Assembly (NCBI RefSeq): GCF_028689295.1
Contig: NZ_JAQTWL010000015.1
Coordinates: 23,133-87,132 of the forward strand
Length of the DNA stretch: 64,000 bases
Source of the DNA: Rhodoferax sp.
GTDB lineage: Bacteria > Pseudomonadota > Gammaproteobacteria > Burkholderiales > Burkholderiaceae_C
Direction: 5' to 3'
Each line of letters begins with the position of its first letter. Positions within the stretch are counted from its first letter, which is position 1. Positions 1 through 8,360 of this stretch are shown here, one piece after another. Below the pieces are notes generated by a model. It was not told the origin of the DNA. It worked only from the letters and a program-made list of their open reading frames with translations, and searched no databases. The position numbers and the translations under genes were made by a program.

Positions 1-2175
1 GCGCTCGACACCAATCTCAACGGCACAATTTCCGTTGACGAAACGCTCATCTATTTCGTCCTGGCGGGTTACGAAACCTCTGCTGGCTCAGGACTGTCGC
101 CATCCATTTGGGCGCACGCCTGGGGCGGCAGCGGTGTCAGTGCCGGCGGCAAATGGGTTGACCACTGGGCCTTGAACGGAGAGATGTACGACGCCACCAC
201 CCGAATGACGATGGGCGTGATTGCGCACGAGATGGGCCACGCCATGGGCGGCCTGCCTGATCTGTACGACATCTCAGGCACGAATCAGGGTTTGGGGGTT
301 TTCAGCCTCATGGCTAGCGGCTCCTGGGGCTATACAGCGGGCGATGTAGCCGCCGGCGCAACGCCGGTCGGCCTCGACGCCTGGAGCCGGCAATACCTCG
401 GCTGGTCCAATCCGCAGTATCCCGCCAGTGGCAGCGGTTTTACATTCGTCAGCGGGCTGGCCAGCCCCAACGCTTCAGTCATGCTGATGAACAATGTCCT
501 GAGTAGCAGTGAATACTGGCTCATCGAGAACCGTCCACCAGTGAGCTGGGACGCCGGGATGTACTACATGCCCGAGATGCGCGGCTGGACCGGCGGGTTG
601 CTGATCCAGCATATCGACCTGAACATCGGCACCAAATGGGCCAACAGCTTTAACCGCTACACCTACAACCCGCATCAGGGGAATATGGCCGAAGAGCCAT
701 CGACTGCGCTTTGCTCCCTGAAAGCGACCAGCGGTTCATCACGAGGTTGCAAGACCATTCTTTATTATTCCGGCAACAGCGCGGTGTTCAATGGCACCTC
801 CACGCCCAACTCCAACTACTACAGCGGCGCTGCCAGCAACCTTGGCATCAGCGCCATTTCAGCGCCCGGGAGCACCATGACCGGGACGCTGCAAACGGCA
901 TCCAGCACCCCCAGCTACACGTTATCGATGGCCAAAACAGGCACCGGCGCGGGCACCATCATCAGCAGCCCGGCCGGCATCGATTGCGGCGCCACCTGCA
1001 GCGCATATTACACCGATGCCCCCACGGTTACCCTCACGGCCACGCCATCCGCCTACAGCACCTTCACAGGCTGGAGTGGCAGTGGCTGCTCGGGCACCGG
1101 TACTTGCGTGGTCAGCATGAGCGCGGCGCGCAGCGTTACAGCCACTTTTAGCATTCTTGAAATCCTGACCGTCAGCAAAACAGGCACTGGCGCGGGCACC
1201 ATCACCAGCAGCCCGGCCGGTATCAGTTGCGGCGCCACCTGTAGCGCAGGCTATAGCGATGGCGCCTCGATCACGCTCACGGCCACGCCAGACGCCTACA
1301 GCACCTTTACCGGATGGAGTGGCAGTGGCTGCTCGGGCACCGGCACTTGCGTGGTCGGCATGAGCGCGGACCAGAGCGTAGCGGCCAGCTTCGATCTCAA
1401 CCCGGTGGATTCAAGCCTCTCCAACATCTCCACCCGTGGCCGCGTGCAAACCGGTGACAGCGTGATGATCGGCGGCTTCATCATCGATGGGGCAACGGCC
1501 AAAACAGTCTTGATCCGCGCCCGCGGCCCGTCGCTGTCGGCCTATGGCGTGCCCGGGGTGCTGGCCAATCCGAAAGTTGACCTGTATTCGGGCCCGACCG
1601 TGATCGCCAGCAATGACAACTGGGGCAGCGCGACCAATGCGGCTGACATCACGGCCACCGGGCTGGCACCGACCAATTCACTCGAGTCGGCCATCCTGAC
1701 CACCCTGAGCCCGGGCGCCTACACGGCTATTGTCAGCGGTGTCGGCAACACCTCGGGCGTTGGCATTGTGGAAGTGCTGGAGATGGACAACCCGGCGGCG
1801 CCGCTGATCAACATCTCCACCCGGGGCCAGGTGCAAACCGGCGACAACGTGATGATTGGCGGCTTCATCATTGATGGCACCGGCCCCAGGACGGTGCTTA
1901 TCCGGGCGCGTGGGCCATCCCTGTCGGCCTATAACGTGCCGGGTGTGCTGGCCGACCCGATGATGGGGGTGTATTCGGGCCCGACGGTGATTGCCAGCAA
2001 TGACGACTGGGGCACTGCGACCAATGCGGCTGACATCACCGCCACCGGCCTGGCGCCCACCAATGCAATGGAATCGGCCATCCTGACCACGCTGGACCCA
2101 GGGGCCTACACGGTGATTGTGCGCGGCTTCAACAACACCACCGGGGTCGGCATTGTGGAAGTGCTGGCGCAGTAG
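1..2175 (+). CDS. Secreted M6-like zinc metalloprotease, 5' end outside window
   Basis: The frame is open from base 1, so the protein starts upstream of the window. A zinc motif HEMGHAMGGLPDLYD lies at 226-270 (HExxH followed by an Asp), the pattern of M6 (immune inhibitor A-like) peptidases. After the catalytic part come two copies of an 81-residue, Cys-containing InlB-like repeat (each with GxxCGATCSA and GSGCSGTGTC). The last 253 residues are a tandem module shared with two other proteases in this window. There is no IPTL-CTERM tail, so the exosortase encoded at 57.6 kb is unlikely to sort it; export through the type II system at 42-54 kb is an inference. The next protease gene starts 9 bases after the stop, suggesting one operon. 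The protease call is firm; substrate and exact family are not. Confidence 0.85.
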   Translation, partial: ALDTNLNGTISVDETLIYFVLAGYETSAGSGLSPSIWAHAWGGSGVSAGGKWVDHWALNGEMYDATTRMTMGVIAHEMGHAMGGLPDLYDISGTNQGLGVFSLMASGSWGYTAGDVAAGATPVGLDAWSRQYLGWSNPQYPASGSGFTFVSGLASPNASVMLMNNVLSSSEYWLIENRPPVSWDAGMYYMPEMRGWTGGLLIQHIDLNIGTKWANSFNRYTYNPHQGNMAEEPSTALCSLKATSGSSRGCKTILYYSGNSAVFNGTSTPNSNYYSGAASNLGISAISAPGSTMTGTLQTASSTPSYTLSMAKTGTGAGTIISSPAGIDCGATCSAYYTDAPTVTLTATPSAYSTFTGWSGSGCSGTGTCVVSMSAARSVTATFSILEILTVSKTGTGAGTITSSPAGISCGATCSAGYSDGASITLTATPDAYSTFTGWSGSGCSGTGTCVVGMSADQSVAASFDLNPVDSSLSNISTRGRVQTGDSVMIGGFIIDGATAKTVLIRARGPSLSAYGVPGVLANPKVDLYSGPTVIASNDNWGSATNAADITATGLAPTNSLESAILTTLSPGAYTAIVSGVGNTSGVGIVEVLEMDNPAAPLINISTRGQVQTGDNVMIGGFIIDGTGPRTVLIRARGPSLSAYNVPGVLADPMMGVYSGPTVIASNDDWGTATNAADITATGLAPTNAMESAILTTLDPGAYTVIVRGFNNTTGVGIVEVLAQ
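916..1401 (+). repeat. Two tandem 243-bp units encoding InlB-like repeats
   Basis: The segment encoding KTGTGAGTI...GWSGSGCSGTGTCVV occurs twice with a period of 243 bp (81 codons); for example the AAAACAGGCAC box is at 934 and again at 1177. The two units are close at DNA level. Each encodes four cysteines, which fits a disulfide-stabilised extracellular beta domain (divergent InlB B-repeat type). Unit boundaries are approximate. Confidence 0.75.
1417..2175 (+). repeat. Protease C-terminal tandem module, copy 1
   Basis: A 759-bp segment encodes two related units of about 129 and 124 residues, each beginning NISTRG and ending VGIVEVL (unit period 387 bp; the AACATCTCC box is at 1423 and 1810). 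The same segment recurs at 4375-5133 (direct orientation) and 12423-13181 (inverted). Copy 1 is the most diverged of the three; its second unit differs at several residues (for example GTGPRT in place of GANPQT). Confidence 0.9.
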
Positions 2176-2184
2176 GAAATGACA

Positions 2185-5133
2185 ATGAAATTATCTTTTT
2201 GGACCAAAATTGCGCTGTCGGGCGCCCTCTTTTTTCAGCTTGGGGCAGCGCTGGCGGCTGTTTCAGAAGCGCAACTTCGTGACTCTGGCGCACGCGTTGT
2301 TGCCAACAGTCAGACCGGTGTTGTCCGCTTTGTCGGTTTTGATGCCCCTCTGGCAGTCCGTCAACAAATTGACGCTGCGCGCCTGCAGATGCCAGCACAG
2401 ATGGCGGCTACACAGCACTTGTCTGATTACGCTGAACTCTTTGGTCTGCGCGATGTTTCCAGCGAAACAACCGTCATCAAACACCGTGATGCCAAAGACG
2501 GCAGGTCAGTGACACGCTACCAGCAAAATTTCCAGGGCATCCCGGTCATTGGCGGTGAGCTGATCGTCAACCAGACAGCGCAGCGCCAGTTAAGCTCCAT
2601 CAACGGCAGAGTATCACCACAACTTCAGATCGCCACCACGCCGGTCATTACATCGCAGCAGGCGATGGCCATTGCCCGCGAGGCCATGGTCAAGTGGTAC
2701 TCGATTGCCGCCGATGAGTTTCTGGTGCCGGTGCCAACTTTGTCGATTTATGACTCCAGGCTGATATCCCCACTGGCTGCGCCGGTGGCGCTGGTTTGGC
2801 GGCTTGATGTCACGACCAAAGGCGATTTGCCGATTCGGGAGTTCGTGGCCGTCAACGCCGTCAACGGCGCGATCACCCTTCACTTCAACCAGGTGCCGCA
2901 CGCCAAGAACCGGCTGACCTATGACGCCAACAACACCGCCGCCGACCCGGGCACGCTGGTCTGCAACGAATCAAATCCGACCTGTTCCGGCGGTGTCGCC
3001 GATGCCGTCTATGCCCATCGTTTTGCTGGCGCCACCTACGATTTTTATTCGGCAACGCTCGGTCGCGACAGCATTGACGGTCTGGGCATGACCTTGGTCT
3101 CTTTGGTGCGCATTTGCCCGGTGGGAGAGTCATGTCCTTACCAGAATGCCTACTGGAATGGCGTCAAGATGTCGTACGGGGCAGGATTCGCAACCGGGGA
3201 AGATGTGGTGGCGCACGAATTGACCCACGGCGTGACCGAAAAGGAATCCAATCTTTTTTACTACTACCAGGCCGGCGCCATCAATGAATCACTGTCTGAC
3301 GTTTTTGGCGAACTGGTGCAACAAAACGACCCGACCGGGACGGTCGTCCCGGCCACAAAATGGCTGATGGGCGAAGACTTGAGCATTGGCGCCTTGCGCA
3401 GCATGTCCAACCCAACGCTTTATGGCGACCCCGACCGCATGACCAGCGCCAACTACTACACAGGCTCTTTGGACCAAGGGGGCGTCCACACCAACAGCGG
3501 CGTCAACAACAAGGCAGCCTACCTGATGGTGGACGGCGGCACTTTCAATGGCCAAACCGTCAGTGCGATTGGCTTGGTGAAGACGGCACAAATTTACTAC
3601 CGGGCGCAGACTTCGCTGCTGACGTCCGGATCGGATTATCTTGACCTTCATCACGCACTCTATCAAGCCTGCCAGGACTTGATTGGCAGCGCAGGCATTG
3701 GCGCGGCTGATTGTCTGGCAGTGCAGCGCGCCACCCTTGCTGTTGAAATGAACGCATCACCAAGCGCCGGCTTCATGCCTGCCGCCGTGCTGTGTCCGGC
3801 TGGCCAAAGTGTCAGCAGCACCCTATTTGCCGACGGGTTTGAAGGCGGAACCAGCAATTGGTTATTTACCCACGCCGCGGGAACAGACGACTGGAGCAGA
3901 ACGACCGGGTATGCCTCCACCGGTATTTACTCGCTCTACGGATTTGATCCGACGACCAGTTCTGACCTTAGAGCCGCCATGGCCAGCAGCGTGACGCTGC
4001 CTGCCAACGCCCACCTGTGGTTCAACCACGCGTTCGGTTTTGAAAAGGGCACTACAAAATTCTATGACGGTGGCGTGCTGGAATACAGCAGCAACGGTGG
4101 CGCCAGTTGGATCGATGCGGGCAGTTTATACACCGAAGGCCAGAATTATGGCGGCGTGCTTGCTGTCGGCAACCCGTTACAAGGTCGTTCCGCGTTTGTT
4201 GGCGCAAGCCATGGCTATGTGTCAAGCCGCTACAACCTTGCCACCCTCGCAGGGCAAAACGTGCGCTTTCGCTGGCGAGTCGGCACCGATTCAGGCGCCA
4301 ATTTATTGGGATGGATCGTTGACGACGTCAAAATCCACGTGTGTGCCGCGGATGTCAACCCGGACACTCCCCGCCTCTCCAACATCTCCACCCGCGGCCA
4401 GGTGCAAACCGGCGACAGCGTGATGATCGGCGGCTTCATCATCGACGGGGCAACAGCCAAAAAAGTTCTGATCCGCGCCCGCGGTCCGTCCCTGTCGGCC
4501 TATGGCGTGCCCGGCGTGCTGGCCAATCCGAAAGTTGACCTGTATTCGGGCCCAACCGTGATTGCCAGCAACGACAACTGGGGCAGCGCGACCAATGCGG
4601 CTGACATCACGGCCACCGGGCTGGCGCCGACCAATTCACTCGAGTCGGCCATCCTGACCACCCTGAGCCCGGGCGCCTACACGGCCATCGTCAGCGGTGT
4701 CGGCAACACCTCGGGCGTTGGCATTGTGGAAGTGCTGGAGATGGACAACCCGGCGGCGCCGCTGATCAACATCTCCACCCGGGGCCAGGTGCAGACCGGC
4801 GACAACGTGATGATCGGCGGCTTCATCATCGATGGGGCCAACCCCCAAACGGTGCTGATCCGGGCGCGTGGCCCGTCGCTGTCGGACTACGGCGTGCCGG
4901 GCGTGCTGGCCGACCCGACGATGGAGGTGTATTCGGGCCAGAGCGTGATTGCCAGCAATGACAACTGGGGCACTGCGACCAATGCGGCTGACATCACCGC
5001 CACCGGCCTGGCGCCCACCAATGCAATGGAATCGGCCATCCTGACCACCCTGGACCCAGGGGCCTACACGGTGATTGTGCGGGGCTTCAACAACACCACC
5101 GGGGTCGGCATTGTGGAGGTGCTGGCGCAGTAG
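2185..5133 (+). CDS. Secreted M4 (thermolysin-like) metalloprotease with shared C-terminal module
   Basis: A zinc endopeptidase acting outside the cytoplasm. The start at 2185 is chosen because AGGA at 2174-2177 sits 7 bases upstream; an in-frame ATG at 2179 is too close to it. Order: signal peptide (about 1-25), FTP/PepSY-type propeptide (about 30-235), M4 catalytic domain with HELTH (His344, Glu345, His348) and the third zinc ligand Glu368 in NESLSD, exactly 24 residues after the first His as in thermolysin, plus GGVHTNSG with the usual downstream His. A jelly-roll/MAM-like domain (about 545-720) and then the 253-residue tandem module follow. At 982 residues it is much longer than a minimal M4 enzyme because of these additions. 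It lies 9 bases after the M6-like protease gene, so the two are probably co-transcribed. Confidence 0.93.
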   Translation: MKLSFWTKIALSGALFFQLGAALAAVSEAQLRDSGARVVANSQTGVVRFVGFDAPLAVRQQIDAARLQMPAQMAATQHLSDYAELFGLRDVSSETTVIKHRDAKDGRSVTRYQQNFQGIPVIGGELIVNQTAQRQLSSINGRVSPQLQIATTPVITSQQAMAIAREAMVKWYSIAADEFLVPVPTLSIYDSRLISPLAAPVALVWRLDVTTKGDLPIREFVAVNAVNGAITLHFNQVPHAKNRLTYDANNTAADPGTLVCNESNPTCSGGVADAVYAHRFAGATYDFYSATLGRDSIDGLGMTLVSLVRICPVGESCPYQNAYWNGVKMSYGAGFATGEDVVAHELTHGVTEKESNLFYYYQAGAINESLSDVFGELVQQNDPTGTVVPATKWLMGEDLSIGALRSMSNPTLYGDPDRMTSANYYTGSLDQGGVHTNSGVNNKAAYLMVDGGTFNGQTVSAIGLVKTAQIYYRAQTSLLTSGSDYLDLHHALYQACQDLIGSAGIGAADCLAVQRATLAVEMNASPSAGFMPAAVLCPAGQSVSSTLFADGFEGGTSNWLFTHAAGTDDWSRTTGYASTGIYSLYGFDPTTSSDLRAAMASSVTLPANAHLWFNHAFGFEKGTTKFYDGGVLEYSSNGGASWIDAGSLYTEGQNYGGVLAVGNPLQGRSAFVGASHGYVSSRYNLATLAGQNVRFRWRVGTDSGANLLGWIVDDVKIHVCAADVNPDTPRLSNISTRGQVQTGDSVMIGGFIIDGATAKKVLIRARGPSLSAYGVPGVLANPKVDLYSGPTVIASNDNWGSATNAADITATGLAPTNSLESAILTTLSPGAYTAIVSGVGNTSGVGIVEVLEMDNPAAPLINISTRGQVQTGDNVMIGGFIIDGANPQTVLIRARGPSLSDYGVPGVLADPTMEVYSGQSVIASNDNWGTATNAADITATGLAPTNAMESAILTTLDPGAYTVIVRGFNNTTGVGIVEVLAQ
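4375..5133 (+). repeat. Protease C-terminal tandem module, copy 2
   Basis: A 759-bp module with unit period 387 bp (AACATCTCC at 4381 and 4768). At protein level it matches the inverted copy at 12423-13181 from NISTRG to the final LAQ except for one residue (Q versus R after STRG), and the DNA match runs right up to the TAG stop, then ends abruptly. This suggests recent duplication or gene conversion. Confidence 0.92.
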
Positions 5134-5164
5134 CTTGGTGATTTCGGCGCGAAACAAGTCACAT

Positions 5165-5794
5165 TCATCGGCGCTGGCGGCGCAACCCCAGCGCCGTGCC
5201 AAAGGCCAGCAAACCGGCCAGCAAGATCATTCCCCACTCACTCAGGGTAGGAATGGCTTGCGGAGTTGATGCGCCTCCTGCCGGTGACGAAAGGGTGATC
5301 GTGTAGGGGCCTGTTGCTCCTTCACTGTCAGAACCGAAGTGATCCAGCACACTGATCGGGTCATCAGTGCAATCACCGTCATCATTCGCGCAAAAAACGA
5401 TGTTTGATGAATCTCTTGCATCGATATTGTTGTCGCCAAATGCCAGGTAGTACGTGCCCGGAGTCACGTTAAAGACAATCTGGCTGTCAAGACCGCCACC
5501 GCCGTCGTCATCACCCCAAAGTCCATGGCCTGCAGCATCGAACAGGATCAGGTTGCTGTCTATGTTTGTCGCTGGCGCATAAAAGGTCACTGTAGCATTG
5601 GCGGCAAATACCAGTTTGTATAAATCAACATCTCCTGCTACTCCAAGTGTGCCGTTGATTTGTGTCGTGTTCGCTGCAACCGACTGGGCGGTGCCAAGCG
5701 TTTGCCCTGCATCTCCTGTTTCAGCATAAATTGCAGCATGGCTGCTGGAAACGAGCATATAAAACAGGGCTGATGCCAAAAGTTTTAATTTCAT
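5165..5794 (-). CDS. IPTL-CTERM surface protein with DVUA0089/PPC-like domain
   Basis: A 209-residue exported protein. The start at 5794 has AAGAAGG six bases upstream and gives a clean signal peptide ending in SSSHA. The middle region (VDLYKLVF...NIDSNLILFD...GTYYLAFG) resembles the pre-peptidase C-terminal/DVUA0089 beta-sandwich. The C-terminus is a full sorting tail: IPTLSEWGM, a hydrophobic stretch, then LRRQRR. IPTL-CTERM proteins are the known partners of exosortase H, encoded here at 57567. The gene ends 31 bases from the M4 protease stop (convergent) and is divergent from the next IPTL gene; the roughly 250 bases between the two starts (5795-6046) must hold both promoters, though I see no convincing -35/-10 pair. 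The role of the protein is unknown. Confidence 0.85.
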   Translation of the reverse strand: MKLKLLASALFYMLVSSSHAAIYAETGDAGQTLGTAQSVAANTTQINGTLGVAGDVDLYKLVFAANATVTFYAPATNIDSNLILFDAAGHGLWGDDDGGGGLDSQIVFNVTPGTYYLAFGDNNIDARDSSNIVFCANDDGDCTDDPISVLDHFGSDSEGATGPYTITLSSPAGGASTPQAIPTLSEWGMILLAGLLAFGTALGLRRQRR

Positions 5795-6046
5795 AGTTTG
5801 CCTTCTTGAACTTGACAGGTTACGACAGTGACCGTTGGAGCGATAAAAGTATACGCTCTGGCAGGTAATTTGTAACAGTTTGCGACTACAAAACCATGAT
5901 TGCGGCGAATGCGCAACAGTCGAGCAGAGTATTCTGGAATTAGCGGAAATGATATTGCGATAGCGCCAATTTTTGTGGGCAAAATGCTGGCTGATATTGA
6001 ATATCACCCAAATATCATCCCCAATGTCCTCATGAAGAAAGAAAAA

Positions 6047-6832
6047 ATGTACGCCCTATCCCGAACTCTTGTCATGCGCTTGAGCGCCGCCATGGCTGCT
6101 GCCGTGCTGATGCTGATGTCTGCTCCCGCCAGCGCCCAGCTCACTGAAATCATGTTTTGCGGTAACACGAGCCGAACCGGTGCCAACCTGTATGGCGCTG
6201 CCGGCCCTTACACCGAAGTGACTGGATGCGCACCGACTGGGAGCACCAGGGCGATGCTGGTTTCCCGCTCCGGCACTATCGGCGGCAATGGCGCCGCCTG
6301 GCTTGCCTATCTCAATGGTGGCGGCAAGATCATCACGGAATTCTCAATATCTCATACCGTTTACAACGAAATTTATGGCACCGCCTACCCACAAGGTGCC
6401 TGGTATGGAAACTGCCAGGACAATGCGATGCCGCAGGTCAAACTCAACCCGGCGCATCCTTTCTGGGTGGCCAACAATATTGCGGAAACACCCATCAATG
6501 AAGCAAGTTGCGGGTATAGGCTGGATACCCTGGTTGCCGGAGAATCCGCCGTGACCGCATTGGGTGGCGCACTGGACGGTGCCGTGATGTTTGCCATCCG
6601 ACCCCAGGGGACTGCTGGCATGCTGTATCTGCTCGAAGCAGACTGGCAAGATAACGAGGCATCCTATACAGACGACTCCAGAGCGTTCATGGCCGCACTG
6701 ATTGGCAGCCAATGGGTCAACGCCGGACCGGTGGCGGCCAAGCCAATTCCGACCTTGTCCCAATGGGGAACCATGCTGCTGGCTGGCCTGCTCGGGCTGT
6801 TTGCGCTGATGCGACTGCGCCGCCAGATGTGA
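6047..6832 (+). CDS. IPTL-CTERM exported protein of unknown function
   Basis: A protein of 261 residues from the ATG at 6047, which has purine-rich AAGAAAGA just upstream; an in-frame ATG at 6032 is a possible alternative. The signal peptide ends near APASAQ. The body is not a family I recognise; it contains several cysteines (FCGN, TGCAP, YGNCQD, EASCGYR) and is glycine-rich. The tail is IPTLSQWGTMLLAGLLG followed by RLRRQM, the exosortase H sorting signal. The gene ends just before a strong bidirectional hairpin and converges on another IPTL gene. Confidence 0.82.
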   Translation: MYALSRTLVMRLSAAMAAAVLMLMSAPASAQLTEIMFCGNTSRTGANLYGAAGPYTEVTGCAPTGSTRAMLVSRSGTIGGNGAAWLAYLNGGGKIITEFSISHTVYNEIYGTAYPQGAWYGNCQDNAMPQVKLNPAHPFWVANNIAETPINEASCGYRLDTLVAGESAVTALGGALDGAVMFAIRPQGTAGMLYLLEADWQDNEASYTDDSRAFMAALIGSQWVNAGPVAAKPIPTLSQWGTMLLAGLLGLFALMRLRRQM

Positions 6833-6846
6833 TTTCGAGCCATATG

Positions 6847-6880
6847 AGCTAAGGGTGCAACAGCACCCTTAGCTGTTTTT
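6847..6880 (+). terminator. Rho-independent terminator, probably bidirectional
   Basis: A perfect 12-bp stem (6847-6858 with 6863-6874) with a 4-base loop, followed by GTTTTT on the + strand. It lies between two convergent IPTL-CTERM genes. The TAA stop of the leftward gene (6869-6871) is inside the stem, so the hairpin also serves, at least partly, the opposite transcript. Confidence 0.85.
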
Positions 6881-7492
6881 GCGGCCCAAGGCGACCAGTG
6901 CGCTCAAGCCCATCAAGCCAACGAGAGCCATCTGGCCCCATTGTGACAGCGTGGGAATGGCCTGAGTGGTCGCAACAGGCGGGGTGAAATCAAGGGTGAT
7001 GTCGGAGACATACATCTCTTGAGAACCGTATTGGGCATCATAGTGCGGTTCGAAGACGATGGCGTCATGAGCAAAATTCCTGGTGAATTGACGCTCATTA
7101 CACCGACCCGAGTACTGCACAAAATTGTCGTTGGTTTCAATCAGGTCCGGGCCAAGATACCACTTGACAATGTCACCTGGCAAGGGCGTTTGGCATGACC
7201 CATAACCATAGGTAACAAACGTACTCGAGGTCATGGCACCGGATGTTCTGATGGTGACTCTGCCTTGCGTGTTGTTGCCAAGCATGAAAAATCCGTTTCC
7301 ACTTCCGATACTGTGGTTGACCTGCGCTGTAGTTCCTGGCGAAACTTCAAAAGTCACTCCGGGAATCGACAGGCTGGCGATGGGCGTGCCAGACGGGTAA
7401 GCGCTGAAATCCAGTGTGACGGGAACAGCATGGGATAAGGTGGACGCGCACCAGAACGAGGTTATCGAAACCAGGCGGTACAGAGTTTTCAT
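6869..7492 (-). CDS. IPTL-CTERM exported protein of unknown function
   Basis: A 207-residue protein with a signal peptide (about 1-22, ending SHA), a body I cannot assign (it begins VTLDFSAYPSGTPIASL, reminiscent of extracellular beta-sandwich proteins), and a sorting tail IPTLSQWGQMALVGLMG ending GRKNS. The tail is less arginine-rich than in its neighbours. It lies 19 bases downstream of the next IPTL gene (stop at 7512) in the same direction, so the two are likely one transcript. Its stop codon sits inside the terminator stem at 6847-6874. Confidence 0.82.
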   Translation of the reverse strand: MKTLYRLVSITSFWCASTLSHAVPVTLDFSAYPSGTPIASLSIPGVTFEVSPGTTAQVNHSIGSGNGFFMLGNNTQGRVTIRTSGAMTSSTFVTYGYGSCQTPLPGDIVKWYLGPDLIETNDNFVQYSGRCNERQFTRNFAHDAIVFEPHYDAQYGSQEMYVSDITLDFTPPVATTQAIPTLSQWGQMALVGLMGLSALVALGRKNS

Positions 7493-7511
7493 TTTTTTGA
7501 GACGAACTGGG

Positions 7512-8252
7512 TTAAAGCCGTTGCCGACGCAAAGTGATGATTGCGCCTGCGGCCAGCAGACTGGACAAAATGATCATGCCCCATTCGGACAAGGTGGGAA
7601 TGGGTGTGGCCACTGCAGCCGTCCCGGTGGCTTCCACCTGAAAGCCGCCTATGGCGTCTGTGCCTGAGGAGTCGTAAGGGGTGAATCCGTCTGCATCATT
7701 GTAAAAACGCTTGACAAAATAGCCGCTGGTATCCGAGGAATCTGCACTCACCAACACCTGGGAGCAGGAGTTGTCGAGCTGATACGCTGCCGATGGGTTA
7801 GAGAAGCGAATGATCAAGCCACCACCGGGAAAATTGAAGTTTGCCTGCGAAGTAAAGCGGAGCTCAAAATTACCAATGATCGTGTCACCCGTCGGATTGG
7901 CCGGGGTTTGCGTATTGGTCACAAGGGTGGTAAACGTTCCGGAAGGAATGTCACCCCCATTGACGGTCGTCGGCGCCATGTCAATTTGCAATTGAATGTT
8001 TTCGACAGTTTGTGCGCCCAGGTCAAACGCGAGCGTATCCCCTGTTTTGAGAATGAAAGCGGGAATGTTTTGGTATATAAACCCGGCAAATGGCGGCCAT
8101 CCCGGAGCACCCCCTCCAAACGGGTAACAGTTATGGACCGAAGTGGACGAAGTAGGGGCGATCGTAATGGTCGCGGCCCACACCGGCGTGTATGTCATGA
8201 GCAAAAACGCACTGGCCCGTAGAACCACTTTAAGGCACCTTAAAGCACTCAT
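7512..8252 (-). CDS. IPTL-CTERM exported protein of unknown function
   Basis: A 246-residue protein. The start at 8252 is preferred over an ATG 33 bases upstream because AAGGA lies at good spacing before it. The signal peptide ends near PVWAAT. The body looks like an extracellular beta-rich domain (GDTLAFDLGAQTVENIQLQI, then FELRFTSQANFNFPGGG) and is not a family I can name. The tail is IPTLSEWGMIILSSLLAAG followed by TLRRQRL, a canonical exosortase H signal. First gene of a probable two-gene operon with the IPTL gene at 6869-7492. Confidence 0.83.
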   Translation of the reverse strand: MSALRCLKVVLRASAFLLMTYTPVWAATITIAPTSSTSVHNCYPFGGGAPGWPPFAGFIYQNIPAFILKTGDTLAFDLGAQTVENIQLQIDMAPTTVNGGDIPSGTFTTLVTNTQTPANPTGDTIIGNFELRFTSQANFNFPGGGLIIRFSNPSAAYQLDNSCSQVLVSADSSDTSGYFVKRFYNDADGFTPYDSSGTDAIGGFQVEATGTAAVATPIPTLSEWGMIILSSLLAAGAIITLRRQRL

Positions 8253-8290
8253 TTCAATTCCTTGTGTTAGATGGGAGGGAGTCAATGTAT

Positions 8291-8311
8291 AACCACAACA
8301 TTATTGTGGTT
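8291..8311. promoter_or_regulatory. Inverted repeat upstream of an IPTL-CTERM gene
   Basis: Perfect 8-bp arms AACCACAA (8291-8298) and TTGTGGTT (8304-8311) with a 5-base spacer, 39 bases before the start at 8252. There is no T-run on either side, so an operator or promoter-associated site is more likely than a terminator. No binding protein can be named. Confidence 0.35.
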
Positions 8312-8360
8312 TCAGTTTAAATGTGAGAGCAATAAAAAGCAATTTCTTTTTTGGTCAAGG

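Noticed and set aside
4636..5202. Long antisense ORF (188 codons) and its twin at 12318-12920
   Set aside because: Both are the opposite strand of the shared protease module; their similarity to each other comes from the DNA repeat, and composition is that of a GC-rich shadow frame (His/Arg/Gly-rich).
5900..6031. Upstream extension of the IPTL gene at 6047
   Set aside because: It would place 40 or more hydrophilic residues before an obvious signal peptide; the later start has better ribosome pairing.
8291..8311. Hairpin as a terminator of the GNAT operon
   Set aside because: No T-run on either strand and close to a gene start; kept as a possible operator instead.
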